NCBI GenBank assembly: GCA_965651255.1
Contig: CBFGRU010000194.1
Coordinates: 1-6,199, forward strand
Direction of reading: 5' to 3'
Origin: CBFGRU01 sp965651255
GTDB taxonomy: Bacteria > Planctomycetota > Phycisphaerae > Phycisphaerales > SM1A02
DNA length: 6,199 nt
Part shown: positions 1-6,131 of the stretch, piece after piece
Layout of the letters: every line of letters starts with the position of its first letter
Position numbering within the stretch: the stretch's first letter is position 1
Notes under the pieces: generated by a model
What the model was told of the DNA's origin: nothing
Database searches by the model: none
What the model saw: the letters and a program-made list of their open reading frames with translations, nothing else
Position numbers and translations under genes: made by a program

Positions 1-1
1 G

Positions 2-304
2 CCCTACCTGACAGAAGGGGCTGGCGCGCTGGATGAGAACGCGTCGCTCCTCGGTTCAGTGGATGGTGTTGCGTTTTCGTTCGCCATCGCCTACCAGGAT
101 CAACTGGCGGGTCGATCGGTCTACCTCGGCGGCCTGTATCTGGCGCAATCCAGCTACGGTGTGGACGGCCTGCGCAGTGGTGTGGAAGATCGCCTGTTTG
201 AGCAGGCCGTGGCGTGGGCGGCGATTCCTTCGCCCGGCGCGCTGGCACTGCTGGCGGTCGCATCGCTGGCTGGTCAGGGTCGTCGTCGCCGTCAGGCGTC
301 ATGA
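2..304 (+). CDS. C-terminal part of a secreted/surface protein with PEP-CTERM-like sorting tail (5' truncated)
   Basis: The frame is open from the window edge to a TGA at 302-304, giving 100 residues of a longer protein. An in-frame GTG at 59 could be called as a start, but the frame is open upstream of it, so I treat the gene as truncated. The last 26 residues form a tripartite sorting signal: the short motif IPSPGA (75-80), a hydrophobic run LALLAVASLA (81-90), then the basic cluster RRRR (94-97). This is a PEP-CTERM variant typical of Phycisphaerae; such tails are recognised by an exosortase-type enzyme at the inner membrane. Before it, the pattern GRSVYLGGLYLA...RLFEQAVAW loosely resembles the end of a ThuA/glutamine-amidotransferase-like fold (a GR-VVYFG strand followed by an LxxNAVxW helix). 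That is a weak resemblance only. A hairpin 50 bp downstream probably terminates transcription. The sorting tail is fairly certain; the function of the main domain is unknown. Confidence 0.8.
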   Translation, partial: PYLTEGAGALDENASLLGSVDGVAFSFAIAYQDQLAGRSVYLGGLYLAQSSYGVDGLRSGVEDRLFEQAVAWAAIPSPGALALLAVASLAGQGRRRRQAS

Positions 305-344
305 CGGCTGCGGCCGCTGATGCGGTCCACATCCTGATTCAACA

Positions 345-1409
345 TCAAGAACGCAACCCCGTCTTCACGCGAAGGCGGGGTTGTTGATTGTTGAAGTGAT
401 CAGGTTGGAAATCTCCGATCAATCGCTTGCTGCGGCGTTCAGCGCGAGTTGAATTGCGCGGCCGCTTCACTTCGCCGTAGCGCAGGCCGAGGCATTGGCG
501 GCAGACGAAGCGGCGGTCGAAGAGCGGGCCGTACCGCTGGAGCAGGAACTGGCGTTTGTGCATGATGTGCATGTTCGGCCGCGTGCCGCCGAACATGATG
601 CGCGAGTCGAGGTCGCCCAGCCACTCGCGCGCGGTGGCGGCATCGGCCACTTCCTGCTCGGTGGCGAGCGGCATGAAGAGCTTCATCACCTTCCCGCAGC
701 AATGCTTCGGCGCCTGGTGCGAGAGGCGCGGCTCGAAGCGCGGTTTGCGCGGCCGGGGGACTTCGAGTGGGTAGTACCACTCCCGATGCCGGGGATGATG
801 GGTGAAGTCGTATCGACCGGGCTTCTCGTGGGTGGTCGGGCAGATGAGAAAGTGCTGGTCGAGATAGCGATGCAACTGCCAATGTTCGAGGCGAAGTGTG
901 TGCACCCATCGCTGCCCGAGGCCGTGCGACTTCCGCGGCAGGTCTGGGTGGACGAAATCTTCAAACGCCCGGAGTTCGGGGTTCGGCGTTGGCAGCCGCT
1001 CATCGAGGCGCTCTTTCATGGCGTTGGCCTTTTCGGTGCGAAACGAACCGGCGATCGGCATGCGTTTGCGTCGTCGGCGGCGCTGGCGTTGTTGACGGGA
1101 ACGAAGAATGTGCATCAGTTGGCGCGGGTCGATGGCGTACGCTCCGGTGGCGATCAGGGAGACCGATGCGTCCTTTCGGCGCGATCCCCTGACGGCGCCG
1201 ATGTTCATGCGCGTGTATTCGGCGAGTCGCCAGATGTCCTGGGCGCGCAGTTCAAGGCAGGCGGAGCGATCCGGCCGGCCGCGATTGTTCACCCACGAGG
1301 GTCGCTGAAACAGCGTCGCGAGTTCGGGCAGCGAAAACGTGCGGTCGCCGATGGTCGTCGGCTTGCGCAACTGGGCGAGGGTACGAGCGGGCAGGGCGAA
1401 AGGGTTCAT
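345..1409 (-). CDS. Uncharacterised basic protein with split CC...CxxC candidate zinc site (354 aa)
   Basis: I do not recognise a named family. The protein is rich in Arg and His. It has a very basic run at about 104-116 (RSRQQRQRRRRRK). In the C-terminal half it has a candidate split zinc ribbon: HCCGK at 236-240, then about 60 residues later FVCRQCLGLRYGE at 301-313. The second half resembles the CRxCxGLxY ending of zinc-ribbon hypothetical proteins, in which the first Cys pair is followed by a KLYLP-like strand; here that is KVMKLFMPL (240-248). The roughly 60-residue insert between the pairs is unusually long. There is no signal peptide or membrane segment, so it should be cytoplasmic; nucleic-acid binding is plausible but inferred. 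The start at ATG 1409 follows no visible Shine-Dalgarno sequence. It is divergent from queD (106 bp) and convergent with the PEP-CTERM gene. Its last dozen codons run through the hairpin at 354-383. The long plus-strand frame over the same region (495-1505) is treated as a shadow. Confidence 0.7.
   Translation of the reverse strand: MNPFALPARTLAQLRKPTTIGDRTFSLPELATLFQRPSWVNNRGRPDRSACLELRAQDIWRLAEYTRMNIGAVRGSRRKDASVSLIATGAYAIDPRQLMHILRSRQQRQRRRRRKRMPIAGSFRTEKANAMKERLDERLPTPNPELRAFEDFVHPDLPRKSHGLGQRWVHTLRLEHWQLHRYLDQHFLICPTTHEKPGRYDFTHHPRHREWYYPLEVPRPRKPRFEPRLSHQAPKHCCGKVMKLFMPLATEQEVADAATAREWLGDLDSRIMFGGTRPNMHIMHKRQFLLQRYGPLFDRRFVCRQCLGLRYGEVKRPRNSTRAERRSKRLIGDFQPDHFNNQQPRLRVKTGLRS
354..383. 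terminator. Strong hairpin, probable bidirectional intrinsic terminator
   Basis: The 30-base segment folds into a 13-bp stem with one G-T wobble, from CAACCCCG on the left to CGGGGTTG on the right, closed by a 4-base loop (ACGC at 367-370). On the plus strand it is followed by a moderately T-rich tail (TTGATTGTTG), and on the minus strand by CGTTCTTGATGTTG. It lies 50 bp after the stop of the PEP-CTERM gene, where a terminator is expected. On the minus strand it falls inside the coding frame of the 354-residue gene, whose stop is at 345-347, so the terminator and the gene's last codons share sequence. The T-tracts are imperfect, so termination strength is uncertain. Confidence 0.7.
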
Positions 1410-1515
1410 TCATCAATCGTTGATCGCCGGTGGGTGAATGCAAGCGCGAATCGGCCCGCGGTTTCACAATCGCGCCGCGCGGGTGACATGCAGTTGTCAC
1501 CGTGAAGCGGCTACG
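1410..1515. promoter_or_regulatory. Divergent intergenic region expected to hold promoters for queD and the 354-aa gene
   Basis: These 106 bp separate the two divergent start codons, so both promoters should lie here. I could not pick out a convincing -35/-10 pair on either strand. The region contains two inverted repeats: GGTGACA-N6-TGTCACC near queD (1482-1501), and an ATCAA-TCG-TTGAT repeat (1412-1424) next to the start of the minus-strand gene. The role is inferred from gene geometry, not from recognised promoter elements. Confidence 0.4.
1482..1501 (+). promoter_or_regulatory. Perfect 7-bp inverted repeat 14 bp upstream of the queD start
   Basis: The arms are GGTGACA (1482-1488) and TGTCACC (1495-1501), separated by a 6-base spacer (TGCAGT). 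The repeat ends 14 bases before the queD ATG at 1516. It could be a dimeric-repressor operator or a small hairpin in the mRNA leader close to the ribosome-binding region. It does not look like a preQ1 riboswitch, as no recognisable preQ1 aptamer is visible and the space is short. A single 20-bp palindromic element can also occur by chance, so the functional claim is tentative. Confidence 0.35.
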
Positions 1516-1890
1516 ATGATCGTCGTGGAGATTTACAAGACATTTACGTTCGATGCCGCCCATCGGCTGGAACATCTGCCCGAGACGCACAAGTGCCATC
1601 GGCTGCACGGCCACACGTATACGGTGACGATTTACTGCGAAGGGCCGATCGACCCCGCGACGGGATGGGTGATGGATTTCGCGGACATCAAGCAGGTGAT
1701 GCAGCCGATTCTGAAGCGGCTTGATCATCACTACCTGAATGAGATCCCGGGGCTGGAGATTTCGACGACGGAACGGCTGGCGGAGTGGCTGTGGGTGAAG
1801 CTGAAGCCGGAGTTGCCGCTGCTCTCGAAGATTGAAGTCTGCGAAACCGGAACGAGCGGCTGCATCTACCGCGGGCCTCGAAGAGATTGA
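1516..1890 (+). CDS. queD: 6-carboxy-5,6,7,8-tetrahydropterin synthase QueD
   Basis: QueD converts 7,8-dihydroneopterin triphosphate into 6-carboxy-5,6,7,8-tetrahydropterin, the second step of 7-deazaguanine (queuosine precursor) synthesis, acting after GTP cyclohydrolase I and before QueE and QueC. It is cytosolic and zinc-dependent. The 124-residue product has the family's usual length. The signature residues are all visible: zinc ligands H16 (FDAAHRLEH), H31 and H33 (CHRLHGH), the catalytic Cys27 four residues before the first HGH histidine, the D70-H71 pair (RLDHHYLNEIPGLE), and E110 in the VCETGTSGCIYRG ending, where E110 binds the pterin. The C27/xxxHGH spacing separates QueD from eukaryotic-type PTPS. 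An in-frame ATG at 1438 would add 26 residues with no family counterpart, so I chose ATG 1516, which aligns with known QueD N-termini. No strong Shine-Dalgarno sequence is present. No queC, queE or queF is in the window. Its stop is 18 bp from the convergent ATPase stop. Confidence 0.96.
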   Translation: MIVVEIYKTFTFDAAHRLEHLPETHKCHRLHGHTYTVTIYCEGPIDPATGWVMDFADIKQVMQPILKRLDHHYLNEIPGLEISTTERLAEWLWVKLKPELPLLSKIEVCETGTSGCIYRGPRRD

Positions 1891-1908
1891 CAATAGTTGA
1901 TAGTGCGT

Positions 1909-3903
1909 TCAATCGTTCGGCGCGCGGTGCAGCAGCAGCCGCAGACTGTTGCCGACGACGATGAGCGTGGACCCTTCGTGTCCGATGACGCCGAGAGAGA
2001 GGGGCAGATCGCCGAGCAGCGTCCACGCGGCGAGGGTGATGATGACCGCCGTGGCGAAGGTGAGGTTGGCGGTCATGATGCGCTTGCTGCGCCGGGCGAG
2101 GCCGATCGCCCAGGGGACGCGGTCGATGTCATCGTGCAGCAGGACGACATCGGCGGTTTCGAGGGCGGCATCGGCCCCGATGCGACCCATCGCGAGGCCC
2201 ACATCTGCGACGGCGAGCGCGGGGGCATCGTTGACGCCATCGCCAATGACCGCGAACCCGCCGCGCGGGTGCTGGTGGCGCAATCGTTCGAGTTCGGCGA
2301 CCTTCTCTTCGGGCATGAGTTCGGCGTGGATATCGGCGATGCCGAGTTCGCGGCCGATGCGCTCGGCGACGGAGCGCTGATCGCCGGTGAGCATGGTGAC
2401 CGACTCGACGCCGACTTCTTCGAGCCCGCGCGCGAGTTCATCCGCGCCTTCGCGCGCGGTGTCGGCGAGCGCGAGCACAATCGTTTGTCCATCGTGCACG
2501 ATGATGACGGGCGAGCCGCCATCAGCGCGCACGCCGTGCACCAGCGATTCGGTATGCCGGCGAAAGCAGACGGGAATGAGTTCTTCACAGAAGGCGAGCG
2601 TCCCGATGCGCAGGGGCTTGCCCTGGTAGTCGGCCTCGATTCCCCGGCCCGGCACGTTGGACAGGGCCGCCAGTTCCGCAGGGTGAAGGTCATGCGCTTC
2701 GGCCAGCCGCACGATGGCGGCGGCGATGGGGTGGGTGGACCGTTGTTCCGCCGCCATCGCGACGCTGAGGAGCGCATCAACATCGCTCGGCCCGACCGGC
2801 TCGATGCGCGTCACTTCAATCTGCCCGGTTGTGAGTGTGCCGGTCTTGTCGAGCGCGACATGGCGGATGCGCGCGAGCCGTTCGAGCGCATCGCCTCCCT
2901 TGATGAGGACGCCCGCACGCGCTGCCCGGCTGAGGCCGCACAACGTCGCGGTGGGGGTCGAGATGACCAGCGCGCACGGACTCGCGACGACCAGCAGCGT
3001 GATCGCGCGGTACGCCGCCGCGGAGAATGAACCATCTGCGGGCAGAAGCCACGAAAGTATGAACACGGTCATCGCGACCGCGAAGACCGCAAGCGTGTAC
3101 GGCGTTGAGAACGAATCAATCAGCCGCTGGACGGGTTGTCGGCGTTCCTGCGCTTCGAGGACCAGCATCAGGATCTTCTTGATGCTCGATTCATGCACCG
3201 CGCGGGTGATGGCGATCTCGATCGCGCCGGTTTCGTTGAGCGTGCCCGCAAAGACTTCATCACCAACCCCCACCGAGCGCGGCGCCGATTCACCGGTCAG
3301 CGTCGATTGGTTGACCGTCGTGTGACCCTGCTGCACGTCGCCATCGGCGGGAATCGTCTCACCCGGCCGCACGAGAACCACATCACCCGGTTGCAGCGCT
3401 TCGGCATCGGCCTCGACCCACTTCTCCCCCTCCTTCCGCAGCGCGTTCTTCGGCATGAGCTTGTGCAGGCGGGTGACGGCATCCTTCGCCTTCGCGAGCG
3501 CCCGATGTTCCAGTGCACCCGCCAGGTTGAAGAGGAAGAGCAGCAAGCCGCCTTCCTCCGGATGCCCGAGCGCAGCGGAGAGAATCGCACCGACCACCAT
3601 GAGAACATCAATGTCCGGGCGCAACGAACGAATCGCATCCCACGCGGCCTTTCCGCCGTGGATCAGGCCGATTCCGAGCGCGATCCAGACCAGCCCTTCG
3701 CCGATCACCGCGAGCGGCGGCGATGATTCATCCAGCAGTTTCCACACCAGCGTGCCGATGAGCAGCAGCGCCCCCGTGATGAGCGCCAGCGGAAGCTGCG
3801 CTTCATCCGAGCCGGGTCGAGTCACGATGGTGCGAATCCACGCCCGCATGGTCGCGAAAGAATAGGTGGCAGCCACGTCTGCCGAACATTCGTTCCGCTG
3901 CAT
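1909..3903 (-). CDS. P1B-4 type heavy-metal-translocating P-type ATPase (SPC/HEGST class)
   Basis: This is an inner-membrane pump that exports a transition metal using ATP. Core motifs are complete: actuator TGES (203-206), phosphorylation site DKTGT (352-356), nucleotide-domain HP (391-392) and GRG (419-421), TGD (506-508) and GDGVNDAP (554-561). The membrane motif in M4 is SPC (308-310) rather than CPC, and the last helix carries HEGST (642-646). Together these mark subgroup P1B-4 (CoaT/CtpD/PfeT/FrvA-like), whose members move Co2+, Fe2+, Zn2+ or Cd2+; the exact substrate cannot be read from sequence. Hydrophobic stretches suggest eight helices: about 37-57, 64-84, 98-113, 116-132, 268-288, 296-316, 612-632 and 636-656. 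There is no N-terminal metal-binding domain (no GMxCxxC and no His-rich tail), as is usual for this subgroup. Start ATG 3903 is the outermost; Met19 (3849) is a good alternative, and neither has a clear Shine-Dalgarno sequence. It lies 42 bp downstream of the secreted-protein gene on the same strand. No metal-responsive regulator gene is visible. Confidence 0.95.
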   Translation of the reverse strand: MQRNECSADVAATYSFATMRAWIRTIVTRPGSDEAQLPLALITGALLLIGTLVWKLLDESSPPLAVIGEGLVWIALGIGLIHGGKAAWDAIRSLRPDIDVLMVVGAILSAALGHPEEGGLLLFLFNLAGALEHRALAKAKDAVTRLHKLMPKNALRKEGEKWVEADAEALQPGDVVLVRPGETIPADGDVQQGHTTVNQSTLTGESAPRSVGVGDEVFAGTLNETGAIEIAITRAVHESSIKKILMLVLEAQERRQPVQRLIDSFSTPYTLAVFAVAMTVFILSWLLPADGSFSAAAYRAITLLVVASPCALVISTPTATLCGLSRAARAGVLIKGGDALERLARIRHVALDKTGTLTTGQIEVTRIEPVGPSDVDALLSVAMAAEQRSTHPIAAAIVRLAEAHDLHPAELAALSNVPGRGIEADYQGKPLRIGTLAFCEELIPVCFRRHTESLVHGVRADGGSPVIIVHDGQTIVLALADTAREGADELARGLEEVGVESVTMLTGDQRSVAERIGRELGIADIHAELMPEEKVAELERLRHQHPRGGFAVIGDGVNDAPALAVADVGLAMGRIGADAALETADVVLLHDDIDRVPWAIGLARRSKRIMTANLTFATAVIITLAAWTLLGDLPLSLGVIGHEGSTLIVVGNSLRLLLHRAPND

Positions 3904-3945
3904 GGACCGAAAGTGAGAACGAGTCGCAACGGTCTTCGACTGCGA

Positions 3946-5976
3946 TTACTTGATCTGTTCTGCGACCACCCGCGCATGGTCGCGAATGGCTTCTCGCCGC
4001 GCGAGCAGATCGAACACCGGCAAAGTCCAGCACCGTGACCACTCCGCGAGCGCGGGGCGGTCCTCCGCGATCATCGCCGCTTCGAATCGCGCGCGACTCT
4101 GTAACACTTCATCAGTCGTTCGCATGTCGATCAGCTCACTGATACTCTGTTCCATTCGATCGCGGGCGGCACGTAAGGCGGGAGCGACGGCCTCGGCGCG
4201 CAATGCCTGAGCGTTTCTCATGAGCAGATCAGTCCCCATTCCGTGCGTGAACACGGTGCTCGGCAGTCGCGATCTGAAGGCATCAATCCGGACGAGATTG
4301 TCGATGGTTGCGCTGTGATCAGGGGAGATTAAAAGCGGACCGATGGTGAGCGTCGGCAGCAATCTCGCCGTCCGCGAAAGCCGCAACGGGTCATCCCGTT
4401 GAAGTCGGTCGCGCAGATCGGCGTGTCGAGCGGCCAGTTCACTCGATGCCTCATCAAATGTTGGCCACTTCTCCAATTCTGCGAGCATCCCGAGCATGTC
4501 GGCTGCGGTCTTGGTGAACTCAATGACACCCTCCTGCGCGAGATGATCGATCATCGCGAGCAATCCCAGAGCATCGAGGCGCGCATTCTCGCGTGGTGTC
4601 GCATCTCCCGACTTCAACGCCTCGCGCAAAGCGAATCGTCGCACCGTCGCGAGCTCATTCAGTGGAATCACTTCGCCGGGCCATTGCCAGTTCGTCTGCC
4701 TCTGCCGAGACTCGATTGGTTGAAAAACGCATCGTTCAATCATCGACGCTCGATCGAGGTCGGAGAGCGTCTCTGACAGGTCTTCACGCCAATTCTCCGG
4801 CGGCGACTGTTCTGAATCGTTCGCTGCATCAAGCAACTGTTGTCGAAACGCACCGGGCTGTCGCTGCCAGGCGCCGATGGCACGTTGGTAAAAATATGCC
4901 GAGTTCATCAGTCGCTTCGCGCCATTCGGATCGCGAGCGATCGTCTGAAGGTTCGCCCGAACCTCTGCGGTCGTTTTCTCCCAATCCTCAATGATGGCGA
5001 CGAGGTTGGCATTGATGGCCATGATTTCCGCGAATGGTCCGTACAGTCCGACTGTGCGCTCCTTCTCGAGTTGCGCCCATGCAACCTTCGCAGCATTGAG
5101 ATCAGTCATACTTGTAATCTCGCTCATGCGAGTGAGAAGTGCAGCGTGCTGTTCCGCGGCGATCTGAATTCCATCCGGCGACAATCCGCGGAACTGTGTT
5201 GCCAACTCGATCCGACCTTGCTCTGTCGCCGACTCCGCCATCTGAGCAAGCATTGCTTCGCGGTCAGCAGGTTCAGCGTTCTGGCCGAGAATCCACGCAA
5301 GGTCGCGGTCGGCCGTGCGCGCGAGCGACGAACTGAACTGGTGCGGGTCGCCCGTCATCGCTGCTTTGTCGATCGCTGCCAGCGCAAGTGTCGCCTGTGC
5401 GGCAGTCAACGAGCCGGATGGAATGGCGTGCTCGCGAAGAACATTGAGTGACCCTGCTCCAATGGCGAGCCCGACGACCGAATTCAGGAAATCACCGCCG
5501 GCTGAAGATGCAGTGCCAAACTCGAACAGGATCGCCGCGCGCTCGCCCAGGTCTTGAGACTGTCCACTGTGTATGCGCCAGCGCATGTCTGCCATCAGAG
5601 CCATCGCGGCATGCCGCGAATCGACAACGTGCACAGGGGCAGGGCCATTCAGCCATGGTTGCGAACTTGGTCGAAAACTCGGCCCACCAACCTGCATCGC
5701 GCGATGCAACGCTTCCACCGCTGGCTGCAATCGTCCGTATTCGCGAGCCGCGACCGCTGGATCGAATCGCTCGGGCGAACCGTCCAGATACATCATTTCA
5801 TCATCCCACGATGCATACACCTCGCGCCAGATGCGTGCGGCTTCGGCGACCAGTCGCTCGGGATCATCTCCTCGATGCGATTGCGCCTGCGCGCACTCTC
5901 CCGTGCCGCCGATCATCAGAAAGAGAGCAAGGAAATACCGGAGGAAGCCAGGCAGCATAATCGGGGCGCTCCACAT
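3946..5976 (-). CDS. Large exported helical protein of unknown function (676 aa)
   Basis: I do not recognise this family. The N-terminus is a signal peptide: a short region with R13, a hydrophobic core FLALFLMIGG (15-24), and a likely signal peptidase I site after AQA (29-31). C28 is not in a good lipobox, so a lipoprotein is unlikely. The mature part is almost wholly predicted helical by eye, rich in Ala, Leu, Arg and Glu, with no catalytic motif or further membrane helix that I can identify. A segment at about 122-185 (repeated Ala/Leu helices, then DFLNSVVGLAIG) recalls TPR-like or helical-bundle hypothetical proteins of planctomycetes, which is only a resemblance. Periplasmic or cell-surface location is inferred. 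Two starts are possible: ATG 5976 (used here) and ATG 5958 (Met7). The second is preceded by GGAG with a 10-base gap and gives a shorter signal peptide, so it is at least as likely. The metal-ATPase gene follows 42 bp later on the same strand. Confidence 0.85.
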   Translation of the reverse strand: MWSAPIMLPGFLRYFLALFLMIGGTGECAQAQSHRGDDPERLVAEAARIWREVYASWDDEMMYLDGSPERFDPAVAAREYGRLQPAVEALHRAMQVGGPSFRPSSQPWLNGPAPVHVVDSRHAAMALMADMRWRIHSGQSQDLGERAAILFEFGTASSAGGDFLNSVVGLAIGAGSLNVLREHAIPSGSLTAAQATLALAAIDKAAMTGDPHQFSSSLARTADRDLAWILGQNAEPADREAMLAQMAESATEQGRIELATQFRGLSPDGIQIAAEQHAALLTRMSEITSMTDLNAAKVAWAQLEKERTVGLYGPFAEIMAINANLVAIIEDWEKTTAEVRANLQTIARDPNGAKRLMNSAYFYQRAIGAWQRQPGAFRQQLLDAANDSEQSPPENWREDLSETLSDLDRASMIERCVFQPIESRQRQTNWQWPGEVIPLNELATVRRFALREALKSGDATPRENARLDALGLLAMIDHLAQEGVIEFTKTAADMLGMLAELEKWPTFDEASSELAARHADLRDRLQRDDPLRLSRTARLLPTLTIGPLLISPDHSATIDNLVRIDAFRSRLPSTVFTHGMGTDLLMRNAQALRAEAVAPALRAARDRMEQSISELIDMRTTDEVLQSRARFEAAMIAEDRPALAEWSRCWTLPVFDLLARREAIRDHARVVAEQIK

Positions 5977-6131
5977 ACAGAAACTGATCAGGCACTCTCA
6001 ATATACACCAGTCAACGATCAATGCTTGGACGGATTATGAGCAGACATCATGTTCCAGCCCGTTAGTTCATCTTCAATCGGTGGGGCCATCTCGCCCATG
6101 ACACCAGAGGGCATATCCCGCCCGTCGGCGC
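5977..6131. promoter_or_regulatory. Intergenic region upstream of the 676-aa gene, with a weak minus-strand promoter candidate
   Basis: This 155-bp stretch separates the secreted-protein gene from a possible divergent plus-strand gene. It is visibly more AT-rich near its left side than the surrounding genes. On the minus strand a TATATT box occurs at 6000-6005, about 25-30 bp before the first ATG of the 676-aa gene. TTGACT lies only four bases upstream of it, so the pair does not form a standard -35/-10 spacing. I see no RNA gene or terminator here. The promoter assignment is low confidence. Confidence 0.25.

Noticed and set aside
495..1505. 336-codon open frame on the plus strand opposite the CxxC protein gene
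   Set aside because: It is antisense to a frame with more protein-like composition, a plausible domain ending (CRQCLGLRY) and a sensible start. High-GC DNA produces long mirror frames. It would also run to within 11 bp of the queD start. I could not run a coding-potential test, so it is rejected on composition.
1438..1515. 26-residue N-terminal extension of QueD from the earlier ATG
   Set aside because: The extension (MQARIGPRFHN...) has no counterpart in QueD proteins and would translate across the inverted repeat. The ATG at 1516 places Cys27, His71 and Glu110 at the standard family numbering.
1410..1515. preQ1 riboswitch upstream of queD
   Set aside because: I looked for a compact preQ1-I aptamer (short stem with an A-rich tail overlapping the ribosome site) and found only the 7-bp palindrome with no A-rich tail.
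1252..1893. 213-codon minus-strand frame across queD
   Set aside because: It is antisense to a well-identified queD and overlaps the start of the 354-residue gene; the translation is unremarkable.
1897..3030. 377-codon open frame on the plus strand opposite the ATPase
   Set aside because: The minus strand here encodes an unmistakable P-type ATPase with every core motif. The plus-strand product is an Asp/Gly/Arg-rich low-complexity translation typical of a mirror frame.
3136..3726. 196-codon open frame on the plus strand within the ATPase gene
   Set aside because: It is fully antisense to the actuator and first membrane part of the ATPase and has no recognisable motif.
3904..3945. Promoter or terminator between the secreted-protein gene and the ATPase
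   Set aside because: The 42 bp contain no convincing stem with a T-run and no -35/-10 pair, so I report only the spacing.
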